Source of the DNA: a virus
Direction: 5' to 3' (one strand)
Length of the DNA stretch: 22,554 bases
IMG/VR virus record: IMGVR_UViG_3300032315_000520
Span: 1-22,554 of that record
Of the stretch, positions 14,516 to 20,838 are shown in pieces. A program made the position numbers and the translations under genes. Below the pieces are notes generated by a model, which saw only the letters and a list, made by a program, of their open reading frames with translations, was not told the origin of the DNA and did no database searches. Within the stretch, counting starts at the first letter, position 1, and every line of letters starts with the position of its first letter.

Positions 14516-15592
14516 ATGCCATTAAATTCATCAGGACCAATTAGTTTAGGTGGATCAACAGCAGGACAGTCTATTAACCTTGAATTAGGTCAGTCAGCCA
14601 CTGCAACCGTAAGTTTAAATAATACTAACGTTAGAACACTAGCTGGTGTTGCTAGTGGTGCAATTACCATGCCAACGAACTTTTATGGTAAAAGTATCGG
14701 CCCAACGGTCGGCATATTTTATGGTGGTGGCACTGCTAGTTCTGCACAATGTAATTTAGTAATTCGCATTAACGCCTGTGGCGCTCAAGTAGGAAGTCAA
14801 ACTAACATTGGAACTGGAAGGAGTTCGTTGGCAGGAGCACCAGTGGGCAGTAATGGGGTATTTTATGGTGGTCGAAGGTGTGGCTGTGCAACTACTCGCC
14901 GAAACGAAGTAAATCGCATTAACGCTTGCGGCGCTGAGGTGGGAAGTCAAACTAACCTTGGAACTGCAAGGGAAAGTCTTGGAGGAGCGCCGGTCGGTAG
15001 TAACGGGTTGTTTTATGGTGGCTGCGGTGCCACTAGTGCTGCTCGCCGGACAGTAACCCGCATTAACGCTTGCGGTGCTTTAGTGGGATCTGAAACAACA
15101 TTAACAGATGGAAGGACTACTTTGGGAGGAGCAAAAGTAGGTAATAACGGGTTGTTTTATGGTGGACTTACTCCTAGTTTTAATTGCACAAATACAGTAA
15201 CCCGCATTAACGCCTGCGGCGCTCAAGTGGGATGTATAACAAGCGTTGGAACTTCAAGGCAGAATGTGAGTGGAGCTCCAGTGGGTGGTAACGGGTTGTT
15301 TTATGGTGGACGTCTTCGGGGTGTATCTTGTGGATGGAGAAATAGAGTAACCCGCATTAACGCTTGCGGTGCTTTAGTAGGAAGTGAAACAAGCGTTGGA
15401 ACTTCAAGAGATAATATTGGAGGAGCGTTAGTGGGCAGTAATGGTGTATTTTATGGTGGCTGCGGATTCAATTCTGGCAGTGGTAGCTGGCGAAACACAG
15501 TAACCCGAATTAACGCTTGTGGTGCTTTAGTAGGAAGTGAAACTAGCATAAACCCAGCAGTTAGTCGTAATGCAGGAGCGGGATTAGGATAA
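14516..15592 (+). CDS. Repeat-built virion protein, probable tail fibre or receptor-binding subunit
   Basis: The first 60 residues (ISLGGSTAGQSINLELGQ, later GAITMPTNFYGKS) are a module I know from virion structural proteins of T4-like phages, where it tops fibre-like proteins. The rest consists of six 48- to 51-residue repeats. Each repeat opens with G-(V/L/I)-FYGG, then 12-15 variable residues often with Cys, then RINACGA, VGS and a GxSR/GGA-VGSN close. This recalls kelch-like beta-propeller blades, six of them forming a ring. The variable stretches would lie in surface loops, the normal place for receptor contacts. It is under a late promoter. Propeller folding and receptor binding are inference. 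Confidence 0.82.
   Translation: MPLNSSGPISLGGSTAGQSINLELGQSATATVSLNNTNVRTLAGVASGAITMPTNFYGKSIGPTVGIFYGGGTASSAQCNLVIRINACGAQVGSQTNIGTGRSSLAGAPVGSNGVFYGGRRCGCATTRRNEVNRINACGAEVGSQTNLGTARESLGGAPVGSNGLFYGGCGATSAARRTVTRINACGALVGSETTLTDGRTTLGGAKVGNNGLFYGGLTPSFNCTNTVTRINACGAQVGCITSVGTSRQNVSGAPVGGNGLFYGGRLRGVSCGWRNRVTRINACGALVGSETSVGTSRDNIGGALVGSNGVFYGGCGFNSGSGSWRNTVTRINACGALVGSETSINPAVSRNAGAGLG
14711..15589 (+). repeat. Six tandem blade-coding repeats
   Basis: The DNA repeats are marked by near-identical cores CGCATTAACGCYTGYGGYGC starting at 14765, 14915, 15059, 15203, 15353 and 15506 (spacing 150, 144, 144, 150, 153; all multiples of 3), and by TTTTATGGTGG at the start of each unit. Between these two cores lies the part that differs between copies. 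Such arrays can exchange units by recombination without losing frame. Confidence 0.9.
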
Positions 15593-16168
15593 ATGTCAAG
15601 GGTTAATCATAACGCACAATATATTTATGAATTGCAAGGAGAAACACCTTGGGCAAAACTTAACGCTGTCCGCAATCAATTAAAACAAAGAAAATTAGCT
15701 TACGAATTAGCAAAGCTGAGCATGGAAAAAGCTGAGGCAACGTTAGAAAAAAATTCTTTTGAGTATCGTGAATATTTATTACACAAAGAACAAACGGAAG
15801 AAAATATTCAAGACTGTGTTAACGAAATTGATTTTTTAACGGAATTTGAAGCGGCACTTGCAATAGAAGCAGAAAGAACCAGAATCCCTGGTAAAACCGA
15901 TGATGAAATGTATGAGATTAACTTTTTTGACGAGTTAAAATTTCGCTTGGTACGCCAAGCTCAGTCGCAGATTTTATCAAGCGGAAGGCTTGCAGAAGAT
16001 ACCGCAAGTCGTATTTTAAAGAATAAACCTGCTTTACAACTGTGCATCGAACAGGGCCTGTTAGGAGAGGGGGCATTACAAATAGCAAATGTTAATTCAT
16101 CAGCTTTGCCTTATAACTACGAAATATTACATTTGGAAAATTTAAAGAAGGAAAATGAAAATGGCTAA
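15593..16168 (+). CDS. Helical protein downstream of the fibre gene, possible fibre-assembly partner
   Basis: The 191-aa product starts at the base right after the fibre-gene stop and shares the late operon. It has a long charged helical region (about residues 25-85, e.g. LAKLSMEKAEATLEKNSFEY) that looks like coiled coil, then a second helical part with FFDELKFRLVRQAQSQIL. Position directly after a fibre gene is typical for fibre chaperones or small structural partners, but I do not recognise the family, so this role is inference from context. It overlaps the next gene by 8 nt. Confidence 0.75.
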   Translation: MSRVNHNAQYIYELQGETPWAKLNAVRNQLKQRKLAYELAKLSMEKAEATLEKNSFEYREYLLHKEQTEENIQDCVNEIDFLTEFEAALAIEAERTRIPGKTDDEMYEINFFDELKFRLVRQAQSQILSSGRLAEDTASRILKNKPALQLCIEQGLLGEGALQIANVNSSALPYNYEILHLENLKKENENG

Positions 16169-16412
16169 AAACTGGCTTTTTATAGAAAATGGTATTGTTA
16201 AGCAAATTGTTACCCAAGATGAAACACCAAATTCATCACAATCAACAGAATCATACGATACTTTAGCCCAAGATGATTCCCAAACCTTCAAAGTTGGAGA
16301 TGTTTTTACTAATGAACTACAGCTTCAATATAACAAAACTATTTGGCAGCAAATAGGATGGCTTCCTACTGAGGCTGAAATTGAAGCGCAAAAAGAAGTA
16401 AACCCAATTTAA
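16161..16412 (+). CDS. Small hypothetical protein of the late operon
   Basis: This codes for 83 aa, MAKNWLFIENGIVKQIVTQD onward. I prefer ATG 16161 over 16155, because AAGAAGGA ends about 8 nt before it but only about 2 nt before the first ATG. Two beta-rich halves, with TIWQQIGWLPTEAEIEAQ at the end, resemble short accessory proteins placed after phage fibre genes. No enzyme motif is present. The function is unknown. Confidence 0.75.
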   Translation: MAKNWLFIENGIVKQIVTQDETPNSSQSTESYDTLAQDDSQTFKVGDVFTNELQLQYNKTIWQQIGWLPTEAEIEAQKEVNPI

Positions 16413-16434
16413 ATTACATAATAGAAAGTTAATT

Positions 16435-17070
16435 TTGAATAAAATTGACAAAAACGATTTTGAAGAAATTCAGTTATTTCCAACAAGTGTGTATTCTGCA
16501 CTTGTATTAGACGATCTTGAATTGGTAAAAAAAGTAGCAGAAGATCCGATTTACCATCATCCAACCGATAGAATGATGTCGGAAACTTTTTTTGATGACG
16601 AACGGATTTTTGATTTTTCTCAGTTTATATTACAATCATCTTGGAATATTTTAAAACACCAAGGTTATTTGATGGAGAATTATCATACTGTGTTTGAATC
16701 TATGTGGCTTCAAACTTATGAAAAGCACTCATACATGGCACAACATGTCCATGCAAATGGTAATCAGATTGTTGGGTTTTATTTTTTAGAAGTTCCAGAA
16801 AATTCAGTACAATTAATTTTGCACGATCCAAGGGCGGGTAAAGTACAAATTGATTTAGACGATGCGGATCCTAAACAACTCACAACTGCATCTTCTTTTT
16901 CTGTTTTAACACCCCGAGCTGGCCAGTTAATTTTAACTCCAGCTTGGTTGGCTCATTCAATTACTGCGAATCAGTCTGATGAACAAGTTAAATTTGTTCA
17001 CATTAATATTCAAGCGAAAAGAATTGCCAATAATATAGCTAGTGAAATGCCAGAGGTAGAAGTCGTATGA
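16435..17070 (+). CDS. 2OG-Fe(II) oxygenase-like protein (phage type)
   Basis: The product has an H-x-H pair (H104, H106) at the place of the family's iron-binding motif, a DPR turn (131-133), and a distal His (H174) in a GQLILTPAWLAHSI context. The last strand has a basic residue before VHINIQ that would hold 2-oxoglutarate. This pattern fits the putative 2OG-Fe(II) oxygenases common in T4-like phage virion regions. These use O2 and 2-oxoglutarate to hydroxylate a target not known here; the operon position suggests a virion protein. Standard enzymes use H-x-D, so the H-x-H is a variant. The start is TTG 16435 with AGAAAG upstream; an ATG alternative is absent nearby. The length, 211 aa, is normal for the group. 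Confidence 0.82.
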   Translation: MNKIDKNDFEEIQLFPTSVYSALVLDDLELVKKVAEDPIYHHPTDRMMSETFFDDERIFDFSQFILQSSWNILKHQGYLMENYHTVFESMWLQTYEKHSYMAQHVHANGNQIVGFYFLEVPENSVQLILHDPRAGKVQIDLDDADPKQLTTASSFSVLTPRAGQLILTPAWLAHSITANQSDEQVKFVHINIQAKRIANNIASEMPEVEVV

Positions 17071-17324
17071 ACAAATATCGTATTCGCTATAATAAGAGCC
17101 GTGGTCAAGAGGGTCGTGGAACCGTTGATCATGTTTGGCGGGTTTTTGAGGGCAATAAAGAATACTTGGTAAAGCATTTTAAACTAAACGTAGCCTCAGA
17201 AAGTGAAATAGACCCCAGCGGTGGAGATTGGAATGTAGTTTGTTATGGAGAGTTAACCCTAGATAGGACCACTTCTACAGCCATCATTTCAGAGTATGCA
17301 CCGACTTGTAAGCAAAGATTATGA
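17067..17324 (+). CDS. Conserved small phage protein
   Basis: This codes for 85 aa with the pattern KYRIRYNKSRGQEGRGTVDH, VWRVFEGNKEYLVKHFKLNV, and a late LTLDRTTSTAII. I know this as a conserved hypothetical type from T4-like phages of aquatic hosts. It is beta-rich, with two Cys (NVVCYG and PTCKQ). It overlaps both neighbours by 4 nt, so it is co-translated with the oxygenase gene. The function is unknown. Confidence 0.85.
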   Translation: MNKYRIRYNKSRGQEGRGTVDHVWRVFEGNKEYLVKHFKLNVASESEIDPSGGDWNVVCYGELTLDRTTSTAIISEYAPTCKQRL

Positions 17325-17581
17325 TTAAAGAAGCAAAACATCTTATTCGTTTTTTTCTAAAGTCCACCGGTTATGCTGGTATTACTTTACCACCTTTTGG
17401 TATCTATATACTAAAAGAAAGAATGGATGATGAACTCCTCAAGCGCCACGAACTGGTACATTGGGAACAATATCAAAGAATGGGTGTTATTCGTTTTTAT
17501 GTTACGTATTTGTGGTATAATACTCGATATGGGTATTGGAATAACCCAATGGAAGTAGAAGCCAGAAAAAAATCTGAATAA
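17321..17581 (+). CDS. Small zincin-like protein with HELVH motif
   Basis: This codes for 86 aa. HELVH (H43-E44, H47) has the H-E-x-x-H zinc metallopeptidase signature, within KRHELVHWEQYQRMG, and E78 or E80 in NPMEVEARKK could be the third ligand. An amphipathic N-terminus (about residues 7-30, Gly/Pro-rich and hydrophobic) may associate with membrane. At this size it is a minimal catalytic core. The target is unknown; a virion-maturation or host-protein target is conceivable from its late-operon location. It starts in a 4-nt overlap with the preceding gene. Confidence 0.8.
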   Translation: MIKEAKHLIRFFLKSTGYAGITLPPFGIYILKERMDDELLKRHELVHWEQYQRMGVIRFYVTYLWYNTRYGYWNNPMEVEARKKSE

Positions 17582-17584
17582 CTC

Positions 17585-17613
17585 TTGACAATTTAATTTA
17601 CCTGTGATATCAT
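17585..17613 (+). promoter_or_regulatory. Sigma70-like promoter, extended -10 type
   Basis: Consensus -35 TTGACA (17585-17590), 17-nt spacer, TATCAT (17608-17613) directly preceded by TGA. The expected start of transcription is about 17620, at the first codon of the nuclease gene. Confidence 0.75.
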
Positions 17614-17618
17614 TTAAC

Positions 17619-18275
17619 ATGACATTTATATTTTGCCCACCAGTACCACTCCAAGATTTACAATCCGAAACATTATCCAATGGTCGGTTCTATACTCTAC
17701 CTGATGGTACCAAATTGCCATCGGTAACTACCGTTCTTGGTGCTCAAAAGAAAGATGCCATTATGGCATGGCGTAAGAGAGTGGGTGAAGATGTGGCCAA
17801 TGCAATCTCAAAGAAGGCTACAGGAAGAGGCACCAATGTGCATACCTTGTGTGAACGATATCTGAACAATGAAGGTCTAGGCCTAATTATGCCAGACGCC
17901 TTGGAGATGTTCCTATCACTTAAACCACTATTGAATCGCATTAATAACATCCATTACCAAGAGTGTGCCTTGTGGTCGAAACAATTGGGTATGGCAGGCC
18001 GTGTAGATTGTATTGGTGAATTCGATGGCCAACTATCCGTAATTGATTTCAAAACATCCAAGAAGATTAAAACCAAGGCACAGATTGAAGATTACTTCTG
18101 GCAAACGGCCGCATATAGTTTGATGTATGAAGAAATGATTGGCACGCCTATACAAAACTTGGTCATTATCATGGCGGTAGAAGATGAACAACCATTGGTA
18201 TTCCAAGAAAAAACAGAAGATCATATCGAAGGATTAGTCAAGGCAATTAAATTCTACAATGACCAAAAGTGGTGA
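17619..18275 (+). CDS. PD-(D/E)XK family exonuclease-like protein
   Basis: The product (218 aa from ATG 17619) shows the nuclease core of the RecB/Cas4-like superfamily: GTNVHTLCE (about residues 71-79) with H75, E115, GRVD (D130), and IDFKTSKK with D143 and K145, then a Gln-Tyr helix (QTAAYSLM). These residues bind metal and cut DNA. Phage members of this group take part in DNA degradation or recombination; the exact role is unknown. GTG 17604 overlaps the -10 box and was not chosen. With the promoter ending at 17613 and no ribosome site visible, ATG 17619 would be leaderless or nearly so. Confidence 0.85.
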   Translation: MTFIFCPPVPLQDLQSETLSNGRFYTLPDGTKLPSVTTVLGAQKKDAIMAWRKRVGEDVANAISKKATGRGTNVHTLCERYLNNEGLGLIMPDALEMFLSLKPLLNRINNIHYQECALWSKQLGMAGRVDCIGEFDGQLSVIDFKTSKKIKTKAQIEDYFWQTAAYSLMYEEMIGTPIQNLVIIMAVEDEQPLVFQEKTEDHIEGLVKAIKFYNDQKW

Positions 18276-18284
18276 TTCTCTAAG

Positions 18285-18292
18285 TATAAATA
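18285..18292 (+). promoter_or_regulatory. T4-type late promoter box
   Basis: Exact TATAAATA, 33 nt before the ATG of the 39-aa membrane protein. This indicates late expression of the small gene, and possibly of the following genes up to the lysin. Confidence 0.8.
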
Positions 18293-18325
18293 CTAATAGT
18301 ACAAACACTAATACGAAAGAAGAAA

Positions 18326-18445
18326 ATGAGCCACGATAAATTTGAAAACTATTCCGAAGAAAAAATTGAACAGAGATTAGGTGCATTGCTGGTGCTTGCC
18401 TGCGGTTTGACTATTCTTTTTACGGTATTTTACCTATTTGGTTAA
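18326..18445 (+). CDS. 39-aa single-span membrane protein
   Basis: This short gene begins after AAAGAAGA and follows an exact late promoter. The product has a charged N-terminus (MSHDKFENYSEEKIEQRLGA) and one membrane helix (about residues 19-38) ending FYLFG. Placement a few hundred bases before a lysin gene and late control make a holin- or antiholin-like part possible. Single-helix miniproteins have many other roles, so function stays open. Confidence 0.65.
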   Translation: MSHDKFENYSEEKIEQRLGALLVLACGLTILFTVFYLFG

Positions 18446-18470
18446 TTACCAATTTTAGATGCAAAAGCGC

Positions 18471-18499
18471 TTGACTTTTATATTGAATTAGTATACACT
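18471..18499 (+). promoter_or_regulatory. Sigma70-like promoter, moderate
   Basis: TTGACT (18471-18476), 17-nt spacer, TACACT (18494-18499) in the gap before the gene at 18590. The -35 is 5 of 6 and the -10 is 4 of 6. Confidence 0.5.
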
Positions 18500-18521
18500 C
18501 CAAGAATGTAGATTAATTCTG

Positions 18522-18559
18522 CATAAATAAAATACCAGCAACACACAAACCGCTGGTAT
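18522..18559 (+). promoter_or_regulatory. Variant late box plus leader hairpin
   Basis: CATAAATA (18522-18529) differs from the late box at one base. Directly after it, ATACCAGC (18532-18539) pairs with GCTGGTAT (18552-18559) around a 12-nt loop. Transcripts from the sigma70 promoter at 18471 would contain the whole hairpin, while late ones would begin within its 5' arm. The ribosome site AAGGAGAAG lies about 20 nt further on and remains free. Confidence 0.45.
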
Positions 18560-18589
18560 ATTACACATAACACACACAAGGAGAAGTAA

Positions 18590-18868
18590 ATGAGTATGAC
18601 ACCTTACGAGATACGGCTAGAACTCTTAAAAATGGCCAAAGATATGCTAACTGATGATTATCACGGAAAACGTGATGCACTACAACAGCAATGGCATACA
18701 CAGGTAGATGCAGCTAAAATTGCTGGTACACAATCACCTGAATTCCCGGCGTTACCGCCATTTCCCAATGAAGATGAAATTGTAAAGAAAGCAGAAGCTC
18801 TCAATCAATTCGTTTCTCAAACCACTCCACAACCTGAAGTAAAAATTACAAAGAAAACAAATTCGTAA
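18590..18868 (+). CDS. Conserved small phage protein
   Basis: This codes for 92 aa with a strong ribosome site AAGGAGAAG before the ATG. The opening MTPYEIRLELLKMAKDML is a hallmark of a conserved short protein in T4-like phages. The middle is Gln/His-rich and Pro-rich (FPALPPFP), followed by an acidic helix (NEDEIVKKAEALNQFV), and the tail is Pro/Lys. No catalytic motif is present. Its place next to late genes suggests a structural or accessory role, which is not shown by the sequence. Confidence 0.85.
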   Translation: MSMTPYEIRLELLKMAKDMLTDDYHGKRDALQQQWHTQVDAAKIAGTQSPEFPALPPFPNEDEIVKKAEALNQFVSQTTPQPEVKITKKTNS

Positions 18869-18878
18869 TTGGAGAAAT

Positions 18879-18904
18879 CTGGCCGCCTGATGTTGGGTGG
18901 CCAG
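18879..18904 (+). promoter_or_regulatory. GC-rich stem-loop before the lysin gene
   Basis: CTGGCCGCC (18879-18887) pairs with GGTGGCCAG (18896-18904) over 9 positions (one G-U), around an 8-nt loop. No T-run follows, so it is not a standard terminator. It lies about 10 nt before the lysin ribosome site and may act in mRNA stability, processing or translation. Confidence 0.6.
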
Positions 18905-18924
18905 AACATCAAAAAGGAAGAAAG

Positions 18925-19452
18925 ATGTTTAATATCAGTAAAAAATCAACAAACAAAATTTTAATTACAACCTCAGTAGTATTGATTGCAATTAATCTGT
19001 TAGTGCCTGTAGCTCAAGCATACGCTCAGAACATAGAATCGGCCGAGGTCAATCAACACTTCAATAAAGAGTTGCAATGCCTAGCAGAAAATGTTTATTA
19101 TGAATCTAAGAGTGAACCATTTGAAGGTAAACTGGCAGTCGCACAGGTCACAATCAACCGTGTAAATTCTGGTAAGTTCCCATCAACCATATGTGGTGTA
19201 GTGAAGCAGAAAGTTGGCGAAACATATCAGTTTAGTTGGGTAGGCATGACTGTGAGTAAATTAAAGAATCCATATCAATGGGAAGAATCGGTAATTGTTG
19301 CAAAGAAAGCCTTGACATCTTCTGTTGCACATGATATACTCCATAAAAGTAACGCATTATATTTCCATGCAAACTATGTGAATCCTGGTTGGAAACTAAC
19401 CAGAGTAGCACAGATTGGTAACCATATTTTTTATAGAGAAAACAAGTTCTAA
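18925..19452 (+). CDS. SleB-type cell wall hydrolase (secreted endolysin)
   Basis: The 175-aa product has a Sec-type signal: Lys-rich start, hydrophobic core (about residues 12-30), AQA-YA sites near 30-34. After it comes the hydrolase core typical of SleB/CwlJ-type enzymes: LAENVYYESKSEPFEGKLAV, then QVTINRVNSGKFPSTICGVV and a FSW segment. These cleave bonds in peptidoglycan, and the Glu-rich first motif is the likely catalytic part. A signal sequence means export to the periplasm without a holin pore, or delayed release as in signal-anchor lysins. AAAGGAAG supports the ATG. The 3' end contains a strong promoter for the gp33 operon. Confidence 0.9.
   Translation: MFNISKKSTNKILITTSVVLIAINLLVPVAQAYAQNIESAEVNQHFNKELQCLAENVYYESKSEPFEGKLAVAQVTINRVNSGKFPSTICGVVKQKVGETYQFSWVGMTVSKLKNPYQWEESVIVAKKALTSSVAHDILHKSNALYFHANYVNPGWKLTRVAQIGNHIFYRENKF
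19312..19340 (+). promoter_or_regulatory. Sigma70-like promoter inside the lysin gene, for the replication operon
   Basis: TTGACA (19312-19317), 17-nt spacer, TATACT (19335-19340) with TGA just before the -10 (extended -10). It lies about 110 nt before the gp33-like ATG, within the lysin coding sequence. Confidence 0.75.
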
Positions 19453-19673
19453 TGCCAACAAAAGATGAGATTAAAGATTTTAGTATGATGATTGAGGAGT
19501 TGTGCATTGAGTTGAGGTGCAATCGAATGGATGCCATACTACAACATTGCAAAGAAACTGGATTAGAAATTGAGGTAGCTTCTACCTTGATTTCTTCCGC
19601 ACTCAAAGCCAAAATCAAAGAAGAAGCACAAGAAAACAATATGCTGAAAAAGACTTCTAAACTACCAATATGA
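19452..19673 (+). CDS. 33: Late-transcription coactivator, gp33-like
   Basis: This codes for 73 aa, whose pattern matches the phage late-transcription coactivator family: an IEELCIEL helix, a DAILQHCKETGLEIEV segment, then ALKAKIKEEAQENNML. From memory this aligns over its length with the C-terminal half of T4 gp33, which bridges RNA polymerase and the sliding clamp at late promoters. It fits the TATAAATA boxes found in this window. The product is shorter than T4 gp33 (112 aa) because the acidic N-terminal part is missing, as in many aquatic T4-like phages. The ATG overlaps the lysin stop by one base. Gene order 33-59-32 supports the assignment. Confidence 0.82.
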   Translation: MPTKDEIKDFSMMIEELCIELRCNRMDAILQHCKETGLEIEVASTLISSALKAKIKEEAQENNMLKKTSKLPI

Positions 19674-20245
19674 TTGAGCTGGTTCAAGTCACCACACAAG
19701 AACAAAAAAATATAGTTAAACAAATAATTGAAACCCATCATTCATATGTGGCATCAAATGCTTCAGTAGGTCGTAGAATTGATTGGTTGATTTATGTTGA
19801 TGATGGTATGTTGGGTGAATGTATTGGTATGATCGGTATTGGTTCTTCAGTATACCCACCACCGAAAGATATATTAAAATATCTTGGCGTGTCCAAACAA
19901 GATTACAAACTACAATTCAATAATATTGGAAACAATTGGAGATTTTGTTTTTCCAAATCAATCAAGAATGCTGGCACACAAGTATTGAAGCAATTAAGAC
20001 AGAAAGCACCAATCGCATGGAAACAAAAATATGGTGATGATTTAAATCACATCATTACTTTCGTTGGTGCTGGTAAAAATGGTGCAGTATATTTGGCTGA
20101 TAATTGGAAAAAGATTGGTGAAACAGCAGGATTACCTGCACACAAATCAAGTAGTATGAAGTGGAACACAGGTGAACAATTAAAAGAATTGTTTGTTAAA
20201 CCCACAGGTGAGAATAAGAAAATTATATTAATTAAATCGTTATGA
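19670..20245 (+). CDS. Mom/DUF4338-like acyltransferase-type protein
   Basis: The 191-aa protein carries the layout of Mom- and DUF4338-type proteins, which have a GNAT-like fold. It has an N-terminal HHSYVASNASVGRRIDWLIY segment, a central GECIGMIGIGSSVYPPP, then NWRFCFSKSIKNAGTQVL, a DLNHIITFVGAGKNGAVYLA strand, and the closing NWKKIGETAG. Mom of phage Mu adds a carbamoylmethyl-type group to adenine in phage DNA and so blocks restriction. By analogy this could be a DNA modification enzyme, but substrate and reaction are inference. It lies between gp33-like and gp59-like genes, with 4-nt overlaps at both ends, so it is made together with the replication proteins. Confidence 0.7.
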   Translation: MIELVQVTTQEQKNIVKQIIETHHSYVASNASVGRRIDWLIYVDDGMLGECIGMIGIGSSVYPPPKDILKYLGVSKQDYKLQFNNIGNNWRFCFSKSIKNAGTQVLKQLRQKAPIAWKQKYGDDLNHIITFVGAGKNGAVYLADNWKKIGETAGLPAHKSSSMKWNTGEQLKELFVKPTGENKKIILIKSL

Positions 20246-20838
20246 CAGAAAATTCAGGTTTTGCGGCATATGCCTTATGGAATGCTTTGAAGTTACATTT
20301 TACTTCCGAATCTTATGATTACTTTAAATATAACGGAAAAACAAATGTATCTAAGCAGACATTTACCACCAACAAATCAAAATACCAATTCTATAAACTA
20401 TCCCGTAAATACGATTTGAATGAATTAAAGAATTTTTATGTTGCCAATTTCATACAAGGCAAAGGTGATTGGGTAGGTGAACTACTACAAGATGGTGATG
20501 AGAACTATACCAAGTGGCAAAAAACCCAACAGAGCTTGACATATACCTTTAATCGTGATATAATAGGGTTGTTTGAATCGAGTGGTAATTGTTTGTATGT
20601 TGATAATGGAAATCATCCAGTTCTACTGAGAGAAGTTATGCAAGGTGTGGTATCATTAGAAACACTCTGCATCATGGATGATATAATGAATTTTCTTCCT
20701 ATGTGGTCTAAAAAAATTGAAGATGATATAATCTGGCCAGATTGGGAAATGAAGATACTCAAATACAAACCATTTCTAAATTATGATAAAGTGAAGTTTA
20801 AAGCAATACTGAAAGAGAAGATTAAAGAATATGCATAA
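20242..20838 (+). CDS. 59: Replicative helicase loader, gp59-like
   Basis: The 198-aa protein matches the layout of T4 gp59 (217 aa). From memory of T4, the shared parts are SYDYFKYN near the start, KYQFYKLSRKYDLNEL, DWVGELLQDGD, and a C-terminal LETLCIMDDIMNFL and IIWPDWEMKILKYKPFLNYD. T4 gp59 binds forked DNA and gp32-coated single strands and loads the gp41 helicase. Neighbours agree: gp33 upstream and gp32 downstream, as in T4. The gene starts in a 4-nt overlap and ends in an 8-nt overlap with the HAD gene. A perfect sigma70 promoter is embedded at 20536-20564. Confidence 0.85.
   Translation: MTENSGFAAYALWNALKLHFTSESYDYFKYNGKTNVSKQTFTTNKSKYQFYKLSRKYDLNELKNFYVANFIQGKGDWVGELLQDGDENYTKWQKTQQSLTYTFNRDIIGLFESSGNCLYVDNGNHPVLLREVMQGVVSLETLCIMDDIMNFLPMWSKKIEDDIIWPDWEMKILKYKPFLNYDKVKFKAILKEKIKEYA
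20536..20564 (+). promoter_or_regulatory. Perfect sigma70 promoter inside the gp59-like gene
   Basis: TTGACA (20536-20541), 17-nt spacer, TATAAT (20559-20564), with TGA just before the -10. All boxes match consensus. It would drive the HAD gene (20831), the miniprotein and possibly gp32. Confidence 0.75.

Noticed and set aside
16444-16475. TTGACA at the start of the oxygenase gene as promoter
   Set aside because: No -10-like sequence at proper distance.
20676-20735. Two further TGATATAAT boxes in the gp59-like gene
   Set aside because: They lack a fitting -35 box; the sequence also encodes repeated Asp-Asp-Ile residues.
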